Assembly: GCA_018433945.1 (NCBI GenBank)
Contig: JAHDQF010000015.1
Location: 34,484-98,483, forward strand
From: Proteiniphilum sp.
Lineage (GTDB): Bacteria; Bacteroidota; Bacteroidia; Bacteroidales; Dysgonomonadaceae
DNA length: 64,000 nucleotides
Direction: 5' to 3'
Shown here one piece after another: positions 54,355 through 63,246 of this stretch (the first letter of the stretch is position 1; the number at the start of each line of letters is the position of its first letter). Below the pieces are notes generated by a model. The model did not search any database, was not told the origin of the DNA, and saw nothing but the letters and a program-made list of their open reading frames with translations. Made by a program: the position numbers and the translations under genes.

Positions 54355-54384
54355 CAAAGGTAATAAAAAAAAGGATTACCTTTG
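54355..54384. promoter_or_regulatory. Back-to-back -7 boxes of glycogen synthase and mfd
   Basis: TACCTTTG occurs on the minus strand (54362-54355) and again on the plus strand (54377-54384), separated by 14 bases. The outward-facing boxes drive the divergent genes with leaders of about 24 and 10 bases. Neither has a TTG at the usual distance. Confidence 0.5.
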
Positions 54385-54397
54385 TACTTTCGTTTGA

Positions 54398-57300
54398 ATG
54401 GTTGAAACAATAGAGATTACGCAACTTCAACAGCGGATGGATCTCCATCCCAATATTGCAGCGGCAGGCTCGTTACTCGATAAGGTGCACTTGATATCGG
54501 TATCCGGTTTGCAGGGGTCGTCGCGTGCGCTTTTTGCCGTTTCCCTCTTTCACAGGGCTCCACAAACCTATCTCTATATCCTCAACGATGCCGAAACGGC
54601 TGGTTACTTCTATCACGATCTGACACAACTGATCGGCTCTCATGAGGTGCTCTTCTTCCCCTCGGCTTACAAGCGGGCGGCCCGTTACGGGCAGCTCGAT
54701 GCCGCTAACGAGGTGCTCCGCACCGAAACACTGAGTCGATTGCAGGATGATCCCGGTCCGTTGATCATTGTCAGCTACCCCGATGCACTGGCGGAGAAGA
54801 CCGTCTCCCGCGATCAGCTGGCGGAGAAGACGCTGAAGCTGTCGGCAGGTGAGCAGGTCGATGCTTCCTTTGTAAGCGAGCTGCTTGACAGCTACGGGTT
54901 TCAGTACGTTGACTATGTATATGAGCCGGGACAGTATGCAGTGAGAGGGAGCATCCTCGATGTCTTCTCTTTCTCCGGCGAGCTGCCCTACCGGATCGAT
55001 TTCTTTGGCGATGAGGTGGAGACCATCCGTACATTCGACCTGGAGACACAGCTCTCGAAAGAGAAGCTCAACGAGGTACGTATCGTGCCCGAGTTCAGTC
55101 GCAGTGGCGGACTGCATGCCTCTCTGTTCGACTCGTTGCCTGGAAGATGCGTGATCGGGGTGGAGGATATGCGTTGGATCGCCAGCCGCGTGGAGTCGCT
55201 CAATCAGGATGAGCTGCACATCGACCCCAAAGATGTGGAGTTTGTCAAAGCTGACCTGCTGACCAGGGAGGAGTTCCTGTCGCACATCGCTCCTTTCCGT
55301 CAACTGCGGTTTGATGTGACGATGCAGGAGATACCCGATGCGACCCTGCGCTTTCAGACCTCCCTGCAGCCGCTCTACCACAAGAACTTCGACCTCCTGA
55401 GCGAGTCGCTCCATCATTTTATTGACAATGGATACAGTCTCTATATCCTGAGTGACAGCGAGAAGCAGCAGAAGCGACTCTTCCATATCTTCGAGGACCG
55501 AAACGATCCCATCCCTTTCGTGCCGGTAAACAAGACGTTACACGAGGGCTTCTCATGTGAGACGCTGAAGATATGTTGTTTCACCGACCACCAGATCTTC
55601 GACCGTTTTCATAAGTACAGCCTCAAGTCGGAAAAGGCTCGCACCGGTAAGCTCGCCCTCACACTAAAGGAGATCAACCAGCTGCAGCAGGGCGATTACG
55701 TGGTGCACATGGACCATGGCATCGGCCGTTTTGCGGGGTTGGTGCGCCTGCGCATCGGCGACAAGGTGCAGGAGGTGATTAAGCTCACCTACCTGAACAA
55801 CGACGCGGTGTTCGTCTCCATTCACGCGCTGCACAAGGTTTCCAAGTACAAGGGCAAAGAGGGTGAGTCGCCCCAGCTCAATAAGCTGGGCTCCGGCGCC
55901 TGGGAGAAAGTGAAGGAGCGAACCAAGAAGAAGATCAAGGACATCGCCCGCGATCTGATTAAGCTCTATGCCCGCCGGCTGGAGGAGAAAGGATATGCCT
56001 TTTCGCGTGACTCCTACCTGCAGACCGAGCTGGAGGCTTCTTTCATGTATGAGGATACGCCCGACCAGCTCAAGGCTACGCGTGATGTGAAAGCCGATAT
56101 GCAGAGTGAACAGCCCATGGATCGCCTGATCTGCGGCGACGTGGGCTTCGGCAAGACCGAGATCGCCGTGCGGGCTGCCTTCAAGGCGGCTACCGACGGC
56201 AAGCAGACCGCCGTGCTGGTGCCTACCACCGTGCTGGCTACACAGCACTACCACACCTTCCGCGACCGCCTGGCCAACTTCCCGGTGACAGTGGATTACC
56301 TGAGCCGCGCACGCAGCAGCAAGGAACAGAAAGAGATCCTGAACAACCTGAAGGAGGGAAAGATCGACATCCTGATCGGTACCCATCGCCTGGTGGGTAA
56401 GGATGTGCAGTTCCATGACCTGGGCCTGCTCATCATCGACGAGGAGCAGAAGTTCGGCGTATCGGTAAAAGAGAAGCTGAAACAACTCAAGGTGAACGTC
56501 GATACGCTCACCATGACCGCTACACCCATCCCCCGCACCCTCCAGTTCTCGCTGATGGGGTCGCGTGACCTCTCCACCATCAACACACCACCGCCTAACC
56601 GTTACCCGGTGCAGACCGAAGTGCACACCTTCGACATCGAGGTCATCCGCGATGCCATCAACTTCGAGATGAGCCGCAACGGCCAGGTCTTTATCGTGAA
56701 TAACCGCATACAGAACATCTACGAACTGGAGGCACTCATCAAGCGTGAGATCCCGGATGTGCGGATCGCCGTGGGTCATGGGCAGATGGATCCGAAGAAG
56801 CTGGAGAGAGTGATCGCCGATTTCATCGATCAGGAACAGGACGTGCTGATCGCCACCACCATCATCGAGTCGGGCATCGACATGCCCAACGTGAATACCA
56901 TCCTCGTGATCGATGCCCAGAACTTCGGACTGAGCGACCTCCACCAGCTGCGTGGCAGGGTGGGGCGCAGCAACCGCAAGGCGTTCTGCTACCTGCTTGC
57001 GCCTCCCCTCTACACGTTGAGCGTCGATTCGCGCCGCCGCCTGCAGGCCATCGAAAACTTCTCCGAGCTGGGCAGCGGCATCCATATCGCCATGCAGGAT
57101 CTGGATATCCGCGGTGCAGGTAACCTGCTGGGTGCCGAGCAGAGCGGTTTCATTGCCGACCTGGGATACGAGACCTACCGCAAGATCCTCACTGAGGCGG
57201 TACAGGAGCTGCGCAAGGAGGAGTTCTCAGACCTCTACCGCGAGGCGCAGGAGGCAAAGGCTGAGGAGCAGGGATTTGTGGAGGATGTGCTGGTGGAAAG

Positions 57301-57751
57301 TGATCTGGAGCTGATGTTCCCGGTGATGTATATCCCCAATGATGCTGAGCGGGTGGCTATCTACCGGGAGCTGGACAACATAGAGACCGAAACCGAGATG
57401 CTCGAATTCACCGCACGCCTCGAGGACCGCTTCGGCAAGATACCGCCACAGGGCAGGGAGCTGATCCGCATCGTGCGGTTGCGGCGACTGGCCAAAGCGC
57501 TCGGCATGGAAAAGGTGGTGCTGAAGAATGGACAGATGAGCCTCAACCTGATCAGCGATCCCGACTCACCCTATTACCGGTCTGCTGCTTTCGACAAGTT
57601 GATGCTCTTCGTGCAGCATCACTCCAGCCAGTGCCAGCTGCGGGAGAATGGCAAAAAACGTTCCGTGGTGATACGTAACATCGGTACCGTGGAAACAGCG
57701 GTGGCTGCGCTGGAGGAGATGCTTATATCACATAATCAAATGGACCGCTGA
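54398..57751 (+). CDS. mfd: Transcription-repair coupling factor Mfd
   Basis: Removes RNA polymerase stalled at DNA damage and recruits UvrA. The 1117 residues show the UvrB-like N-terminal homology region (about 20-330), the RNA-polymerase-interaction domain (about 420-490, GDYVVHMDHGIGRF), the RecG-like SF2 translocase with Walker A CGDVGFGKTEIA (about 577-588), DEEQKFGV, TMTATPIPRTL and TTIIESGIDMPN, the LRGRVGRSNR motif and the C-terminal TRCF domain. The length is normal. Its 3' end overlaps the convergent cysE end by 29 bases. Confidence 0.96.
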   Translation: MVETIEITQLQQRMDLHPNIAAAGSLLDKVHLISVSGLQGSSRALFAVSLFHRAPQTYLYILNDAETAGYFYHDLTQLIGSHEVLFFPSAYKRAARYGQLDAANEVLRTETLSRLQDDPGPLIIVSYPDALAEKTVSRDQLAEKTLKLSAGEQVDASFVSELLDSYGFQYVDYVYEPGQYAVRGSILDVFSFSGELPYRIDFFGDEVETIRTFDLETQLSKEKLNEVRIVPEFSRSGGLHASLFDSLPGRCVIGVEDMRWIASRVESLNQDELHIDPKDVEFVKADLLTREEFLSHIAPFRQLRFDVTMQEIPDATLRFQTSLQPLYHKNFDLLSESLHHFIDNGYSLYILSDSEKQQKRLFHIFEDRNDPIPFVPVNKTLHEGFSCETLKICCFTDHQIFDRFHKYSLKSEKARTGKLALTLKEINQLQQGDYVVHMDHGIGRFAGLVRLRIGDKVQEVIKLTYLNNDAVFVSIHALHKVSKYKGKEGESPQLNKLGSGAWEKVKERTKKKIKDIARDLIKLYARRLEEKGYAFSRDSYLQTELEASFMYEDTPDQLKATRDVKADMQSEQPMDRLICGDVGFGKTEIAVRAAFKAATDGKQTAVLVPTTVLATQHYHTFRDRLANFPVTVDYLSRARSSKEQKEILNNLKEGKIDILIGTHRLVGKDVQFHDLGLLIIDEEQKFGVSVKEKLKQLKVNVDTLTMTATPIPRTLQFSLMGSRDLSTINTPPPNRYPVQTEVHTFDIEVIRDAINFEMSRNGQVFIVNNRIQNIYELEALIKREIPDVRIAVGHGQMDPKKLERVIADFIDQEQDVLIATTIIESGIDMPNVNTILVIDAQNFGLSDLHQLRGRVGRSNRKAFCYLLAPPLYTLSVDSRRRLQAIENFSELGSGIHIAMQDLDIRGAGNLLGAEQSGFIADLGYETYRKILTEAVQELRKEEFSDLYREAQEAKAEEQGFVEDVLVESDLELMFPVMYIPNDAERVAIYRELDNIETETEMLEFTARLEDRFGKIPPQGRELIRIVRLRRLAKALGMEKVVLKNGQMSLNLISDPDSPYYRSAAFDKLMLFVQHHSSQCQLRENGKKRSVVIRNIGTVETAVAALEEMLISHNQMDR

Positions 57752-58544
57752 AATCTTTACCGGATCTGATCTTTACATCCACAGAATTGGTTACCAGGGA
57801 GTATGGGATCACACTCCGTGTGAGCCATGCACCCCCCCCGATGGTGGAGTCGTGACCGATGACCGTGGCCCCCCCCAGGATGGTGGCATTGGCGTAGATC
57901 ACCACATTGTCCTCCACGGTGGGGTGGCGTTTCACATTGGAGAGTTTCTTCTCCACGTAGAGCGCACCCAGCGTTACTCCCTGGTAGATCTTTACATTGT
58001 CACCGATCTCGGTCGTCTCACCGATCACGATGCCGGTGCCGTGGTCCATGAAGAAATTTTTCCCGATGCGTGCTGCCGGGTGGATATCGATACCCACACG
58101 GGCATGGGCATGCTCAGAAAAGAGACGGGAGATGAGCGGGAGCCCCAGCTCATACAACGCGTGTGCGATCCGGTAGGCACAGAGTGCATAGAAGCCGGGG
58201 TAGGTGATGACCACCTCCTCCAGGCTCTTGGCCGCGGGGTCATACTGCAGGTAGCAGGCGGCATCCTTGTAGAGCCGTTCCTGCAAAGCAGGATAGCATG
58301 CGAAAAAGGCTTCTGTTTTCTCATCTGCCGCCTGCTGGTTGTGGAGCATGGTGATGTTGGCATGTAGCTTCTCGGCTGCCGTCTTGAGTCCCTCCTGCAC
58401 ATACATCCCCTCGGGACAGTCGCAGATGGGAAACATCAGGTTGATCAGCGTGTCGATCACCTCCTCCAGTTCGCACTTGTTGACAGGGATGTTGATGGGC
58501 TGGGGACTGAATTGCTCAATTAGTTGTCGGGTCTTGTCGGTCAT
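57723..58544 (-). CDS. cysE: Serine O-acetyltransferase
   Basis: Makes O-acetylserine from serine and acetyl-CoA, the precursor of cysteine. A helical N-terminal domain (about 1-135) precedes the left-handed parallel beta-helix of hexapeptide repeats (about 140-250) with the catalytic DHGTGIVIGET and the GNxxIYQGVTLGA-type strand DNVKIYQGVTLGA, then the KRHPTVEDNVVIYANATILG repeats. 273 residues, typical of the EpsC/SatA group. It is the last gene of the minus-strand series from recA. Confidence 0.9.
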   Translation of the reverse strand: MTDKTRQLIEQFSPQPINIPVNKCELEEVIDTLINLMFPICDCPEGMYVQEGLKTAAEKLHANITMLHNQQAADEKTEAFFACYPALQERLYKDAACYLQYDPAAKSLEEVVITYPGFYALCAYRIAHALYELGLPLISRLFSEHAHARVGIDIHPAARIGKNFFMDHGTGIVIGETTEIGDNVKIYQGVTLGALYVEKKLSNVKRHPTVEDNVVIYANATILGGATVIGHDSTIGGGAWLTRSVIPYSLVTNSVDVKIRSGKDFSGPFDYVI

Positions 58545-58577
58545 AGGTGGTTTGGTTTTCTGCGATTATCAGCCTGT

Positions 58578-60566
58578 TCAACGGAGGTGACTGATCCGTT
58601 CAATGAGCTCAGCTCCCAGTGCCTTTTTTACTTCAATATGCTTGAGGGTGGTGATGACAAAGGGATTTTTATCGAAGGCGCCGCGTACATATTCAAAGTC
58701 GAGCGCTTTCTCCTGAATATTGCCATCGGCACCGAAGCCGGTCTTAAAGGAGAGTGAGAACTCCTTGCGGGCATCGCTATAGATCATCTCATCGAGGCTC
58801 ACAACGCTCTCCTCCCATTTTTTTACGATGCGGATCACATCGGCTGCGGTGATGGTATCGGGTGTGAGCTGGTAGAAGGAGAGGATCTTGTCCCACGCCC
58901 AGGTCCATTCGTTCACGTAGTAGTTGGCGTGCAGCTCCGCGAACACCTCGTTGATCTCTTGCAGTCTTGTGATTTCACCCGATTCAATACGGTTCAACAG
59001 GTTGTCGATCTCCGTCTTGGGGGCAATCAGCCCGGAGAGATCTACCCACTCGCCCAGACCCACTGTGGAGCCGGGATCGAGCCGCTCCCGTATCTCCTCG
59101 TTGCTGTTGAAGCGTGTTCCTTACAGACGTTTGATGAGGGAGTTACCCAGAAACTTGTGGATGATGATCTCGTAGAGATCCAATCCTCTTTTCAGTGCCC
59201 GATTGGTGATGATACAGCTCTGAAAGGTATAGATCTCAGAGGTCTCACCGGCGGTGGCCTGTAGATTGCGGAGGATCTCTACGCCGGCGAACACCTTCTG
59301 GATGGTGTAGGGACTGAGCAGGTTGAAGTTGATGCAGTCCAGCTTGTCGGGATCCTTGCGTCTGTCCCTTTCGGGCCATTTCTTGGCATCGCGGATGGTG
59401 CCTACGCTGCGCAGATTGACTGCCGGCGCGATGTAGGTGCTGTTGTCTTTCTCCACCAGATAGGAGAAAGGCAGGTTGGATGTGTCGGCATGTTGAATGT
59501 GCCGTCCCAGGATGAGGGAGAACGCTCCAACCTTTGCAGGCCACATCACGTAGGAGTTACTGGTGGTCTTGGCGCCTCTCTCCACGATCCCCTGGTGAAT
59601 GGGTCCCAGCTTGTACATGTGGTTGCTCTGGTTCGACCCCGAACCGGCATTCATGAAGGAGAACATGCCGGCGATCAGGAGTGTTGACTTGTGATGCGTC
59701 ACTGTATAGGGGCCTGCAAAGAGGGCACAGGCTTCCCCGTTCTCTCCCTGGCAGTTGCTGAAGAAGAGCGAATCGGAGGCGGAGTAACCATGATCGATAT
59801 GGCAGGCTTGACCCACGAAGCAGCGGGTGATGAACGATCCACCGTCGATCGTGGTCCCGGAGGAGATGATGAAGTCCTCAGCAATCACATTCCGACCAAT
59901 ATATACCGGGTCATGCTCGTTGCTGTTGATGCTGCCGTTTTTCAGTTTCATCGTGCCGGTGATCTTGGTGTGGGGACCGATGCGCACGTTCTTGATATAT
60001 CCCACATTGACGATCTTGCAGCAGTCGCCTATGCTCCCCCGGTCGGAGGCATGCTTGTCACAATAGAAATCGATAATGGCTTTCATCTTCTCAATCAGCA
60101 CCGGCCGGTGACGGTAGAGCGAGTAGATGTAGGCGAAGTGGGCTGACAACTTGTCGTTGATATGTACTTCACGGCCTCCGGTTTCATTCAGCACGCAGAC
60201 CTCCACACCGTTCCCGAACTTGGTGAAGCCATCCACCATGATCACATCTACATTCTGGATGAAACAGTCGTCACCGATGCTGTAGTTGGCAATATAGTTC
60301 TGAACGTTCTCGATAACCACATCGTCGCCAACCGTGCAGTTGTGGAGCACAGCATGGTTGATGCCTGCATGTTTTTTCAATCCCCCTGCAAGGGCAAACT
60401 CTTTCTCAAAGAGCCCCAACTCAATTTGTCCTGAAAACTGGGTATGTCTGATATGGTCGGGAAGAAATCCCTCCTTTACCCTGACGGCATCCCAATTGGT
60501 GCTGCTGCACCCATTCTGTTGGAGTGCCAGGATCTCTGCTTCGGTCAATGATCGGTATGATGGCAT
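58578..60566 (-). pseudogene. DUF4954 family beta-helix protein, interrupted by one in-frame TAA
   Basis: The frame from 60566 gives 481 residues of a hexapeptide-rich left-handed beta-helix protein (SIGDDCFIQNVDVIMVDGF, IGRNVIAEDFIISSGTTIDG) with an N-terminal helical cap, and reaches TAA at 59121-59123 after FLGNSLIKRL. The next codons in the same frame read GTRFNSNEEIRERLDPGSTV, then GLGEWVDLSGLIAPKTEIDN, the rest of a DUF4954 protein, to 58578. Whole length is about 662 residues, which fits the family. Only the TAA is wrong: no indel and no decay elsewhere. Close homologues probably have Glu at that point (GAA to TAA, inference). The family resembles nucleotide-sugar or acyl transferases but has no proven role. 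It lies nine bases after recA. Confidence 0.8.
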
Positions 60567-60575
60567 CCTCTGTTT

Positions 60576-61589
60576 TTACTTGCTTTTCAACGCTTCAAAA
60601 ATAAGCTTCTCCAGCTCCTCGGCCAGCTCCGGGTTGTCCCGTATGGCCAGCTTGGCTGCATCGCGCCCCTGTCCCAGCCTGGTGTCGTTATAGCTATACC
60701 AGGAGCCGCTCTTCTTGATGATGTTGAGCTCCGATCCCAGGTCTATGATCTCACCGGTGCGGGAGATCCCCTCGCCATACATGATGTCGAACTCGGCCTT
60801 GCGGAAAGGAGGAGCCAATTTGTTCTTCACCACTCTGACACGGGTGGGGCGACCGATCTGCTCCTCGCCATCCTTGAGGGGCGATCCGTTGGAACGGATA
60901 TCAAGCCGCACCGAGGCGTAGAACTTCAGGGCATTCCCACCAGTGGTGGTCTCCGGGTTGCCGAACATCACCCCAATCTTCTCACGCAGCTGGTTGATGA
61001 AGATGCAGGTGGTGTTGGTCTTGCTGATGGCAGAGGTGAGCTTACGCAGTGCCTGTGACATCAGCCGTGCCTGCAACCCCACATTGGAGTCGCCCATATC
61101 CCCTTCAATCTCTTTCTTGGGAGTGAGTGCTGCCACCGAGTCGATGACGATGATATCGACAGCTGAAGAGCGGATCAGCTGCTCTGCTATCTCAAGTGCC
61201 TCCTCACCGCTGCCCGGTTGTGAGATCAGCAGTTCATCGGTGTTGACACCCAGCTTCTCCGCGTAGAAACGATCGAATGCATGCTCCGCATCGATAAAAG
61301 CAGCCACTCCTCCTGCTTTCTGCGCTTCGGCAATGGCATGTATGGCCAGCGTGGTCTTGCCTGACGATTCCGGACCATAGATCTCAATCACCCTGCCACG
61401 CGGGTATCCTCCCACGCCCAGAGCCACGTTCAGACCGATGGACCCGGTGGAGATGACCGGCACCTCCTCGACCTTCTCATCGCCCATCATCATGATCGAT
61501 CCTTTGCCGTAGGTCTTCTCTATCTTATCCATCGCTGACCGCAGTGCTTTTAGCTTCTCACTGTTCTTGTTCTCTTTTTCCTGTTCCAT
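60576..61589 (-). CDS. recA: Recombinase RecA
   Basis: Forms filaments on single-stranded DNA for homologous recombination and the damage response. The 337 residues start [20 protein letters not shown]; an in-frame GTG at 61634 lies inside the promoter and is rejected. Motifs: Walker [41 protein letters not shown] (L2-loop region), and [15 protein letters not shown]. Length is normal. The DUF4954 gene follows after nine bases. Confidence 0.97.
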   Translation of the reverse strand: MEQEKENKNSEKLKALRSAMDKIEKTYGKGSIMMMGDEKVEEVPVISTGSIGLNVALGVGGYPRGRVIEIYGPESSGKTTLAIHAIAEAQKAGGVAAFIDAEHAFDRFYAEKLGVNTDELLISQPGSGEEALEIAEQLIRSSAVDIIVIDSVAALTPKKEIEGDMGDSNVGLQARLMSQALRKLTSAISKTNTTCIFINQLREKIGVMFGNPETTTGGNALKFYASVRLDIRSNGSPLKDGEEQIGRPTRVRVVKNKLAPPFRKAEFDIMYGEGISRTGEIIDLGSELNIIKKSGSWYSYNDTRLGQGRDAAKLAIRDNPELAEELEKLIFEALKSK

Positions 61590-61633
61590 AATGTATTGTT
61601 GGTTTGTTTCTTTTTTAAGCCCTGTAACCCTCA

Positions 61634-61661
61634 AAGGTATAAAAAAAGTTCATATGAACCG
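61634..61661 (-). promoter_or_regulatory. recA promoter with a palindromic operator-like site
   Basis: On the minus strand TACCTTTG (61641-61634) is a full -7 match 45 bases before the recA ATG. Directly upstream, GTTCATATGAAC (61661-61650) is a perfect 12-bp palindrome in the -20 to -31 region, where a repressor would block RNA polymerase. Confidence 0.45.
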
Positions 61662-61681
61662 ACTGGATGAGTGGCACATTT

Positions 61682-62788
61682 TTATGCCAGTCGATAAATT
61701 CCTCCTGGCAACGCTTTCACCACATTTTTCACCTCTAACTCCAGCAGTGTGAGGAATAACTCTGTCACAGGGATGTTAAGCTCAATGGAGAGGTTATTGA
61801 CCTGCATCGTCTCCTGTTGTCTGAGCAATTGGCAGATCTGCTCCTCCTCCGCTGTCAGCTCCGTGAATAACGTTTTCTGTACCGGGTTTTCAGCTTTTGC
61901 CTGTTTCTCCCATCCCATGTGTGCCAGGAACTGGCCGGTGCTGTGCAGCAGGACAGCCTGGTTGTTGGCGATGAGATGGTTGCAGCCTGCCGACATTGGG
62001 TCTTTCACCCGCCCTGGGAGGGCAAACACCTCACGATAGTATGAGTTTGCAATATCAGCTGTGGTGAGCGAACCACCTTTCTCGCCCGACTCGACCACCA
62101 CCACTGCGTCGGCTATCCCGGCTACGATGCGGTTGCGTTTCACGAAGTTGTGCCGGTCGGGGTTGGTCTCGCTGGGGAACTCGGTGAGCAGCGCCCCCGT
62201 TTTCAACATCTCAATAGCGGTCTGCCGGTGCAGGGAGGGGTAGATACGGTCCAGGCCGTGGGCCAGCACCGCCACGGTGGAGAGTCCCTCTCTGAGTGCT
62301 GACCGATGGGCGCAGATATCGATGCCGTAGGCCAGTCCGCTTACAATCAGGATGTCGGGATCATGCTCCGACAACTCACGGATAAATGTCTCACAAAACT
62401 GCGTTCCCTGGCGCGTGGCATTGCGGGTACCCACCACGCTGACCACCTTGCTGCGGTTCAGATCAGTCTGTCCCCTGACGTAGAGCAGTATCGGTGCATC
62501 GATGCATTGGGTAAGCCGCTGTGGGTAGGAGGGATCGGTAAAGAAAAGGGCTTGCAGGTTGTTTTTTGTGATAAAGGTAAGCTCTTTTTCTGCCCGACGG
62601 AGCACCTCAGGGTTGCGGATCTCATCGATCACCTTCTCCGGGAGCCGGGGGATCGCTTTGAGCCGCTGCCTGCTCTCCCGGAAGATCGCCTCCTCATCAC
62701 CCACGATCTCCATCAGGTTGCGGGCATGCATCACCCCCACGCCTTTGATCAGCGTGAGCGCGATCCGGTATAGGGTTTTGTTGTTCAT
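61682..62788 (-). CDS. dprA: DNA processing protein DprA/Smf
   Basis: Binds single-stranded DNA entering the cell and loads RecA on it in natural transformation; widespread also in non-competent bacteria. Order in the 368 residues: a helix-hairpin-helix/SAM-like N-terminus (about 10-75), a Rossmann core with VVGTRNATRQGTQFCETFIR and VSGLAYGIDICAHRSAL, and a C-terminal winged helix (about 300-366, TAEEEQICQLLRQQETMQVN). It lies 92 bases before recA on the same strand, consistent with the RecA partnership. Confidence 0.92.
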   Translation of the reverse strand: MNNKTLYRIALTLIKGVGVMHARNLMEIVGDEEAIFRESRQRLKAIPRLPEKVIDEIRNPEVLRRAEKELTFITKNNLQALFFTDPSYPQRLTQCIDAPILLYVRGQTDLNRSKVVSVVGTRNATRQGTQFCETFIRELSEHDPDILIVSGLAYGIDICAHRSALREGLSTVAVLAHGLDRIYPSLHRQTAIEMLKTGALLTEFPSETNPDRHNFVKRNRIVAGIADAVVVVESGEKGGSLTTADIANSYYREVFALPGRVKDPMSAGCNHLIANNQAVLLHSTGQFLAHMGWEKQAKAENPVQKTLFTELTAEEEQICQLLRQQETMQVNNLSIELNIPVTELFLTLLELEVKNVVKALPGGIYRLA

Positions 62789-62817
62789 GAGAATAAGCTA
62801 TAAGCTGAAAAGGAACC

Positions 62818-63225
62818 TTAACCGATGTAATCCCTGAAAGCGCGGTCAAACAGTTCCGGTTTCGACAGCTTGCCGTTCACCAGATTGACCACCTCGATCT
62901 TCGCCCTGGCGCAGACAACTCCATCCTTTGCACGAATGATCTCCTGATGGAAGATGTACTTCACCCCAATCCGCTCCAACCGGGTGACGGTGCAGCGGAA
63001 GAGATCCATCCCGATAAGGGGTACCTTGTAGCGGATCTCCACCTTGGCAACTACTGCATCGATACCCTCGAGGTGCAGTTGGTGGAAATTCAATCCCACC
63101 TTCTCCAGAAACTCATGTCTCGCTACCTCGAAGTAGTGCTGATAGTTGGCATTGTTCACATGCCCCTGTGTATCGCACTCATAATCACGCACCTTTAGCG
63201 TAAGTTCAAAAAGAGGTTCAGCCAT
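62818..63225 (-). CDS. Acyl-CoA thioesterase, YbgC/FadM hotdog family
   Basis: Hydrolyses acyl-CoA or acyl-ACP thioesters. 135 residues in one hotdog domain. The catalytic segment YECDTQGHVNNANYQHYFE contains the conserved Asp and the GHVNN turn; KVEIRYKVPLIGMDLFRCTV and GVVCARAKIEVV follow. In Bacteroidota this gene often sits beside dprA, as here (29 bases). The physiological substrate is unknown. Confidence 0.85.
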   Translation of the reverse strand: MAEPLFELTLKVRDYECDTQGHVNNANYQHYFEVARHEFLEKVGLNFHQLHLEGIDAVVAKVEIRYKVPLIGMDLFRCTVTRLERIGVKYIFHQEIIRAKDGVVCARAKIEVVNLVNGKLSKPELFDRAFRDYIG

Positions 63226-63246
63226 GCATTTTTCTTTTTTCTGATT

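Noticed and set aside
54327-54357. Upstream TTG start for glycogen synthase (MYSFQQEIDV...)
   Set aside because: The TTG lies within the -7 box of the gene's own promoter, so it would not be transcribed as a start codon; the ATG at 54327 begins the conserved region.
55664-57085. A 473-codon open frame on the minus strand opposite mfd
   Set aside because: Antisense shadow of mfd with highly biased composition (His, Leu, Val, Gln) and no recognisable domain.
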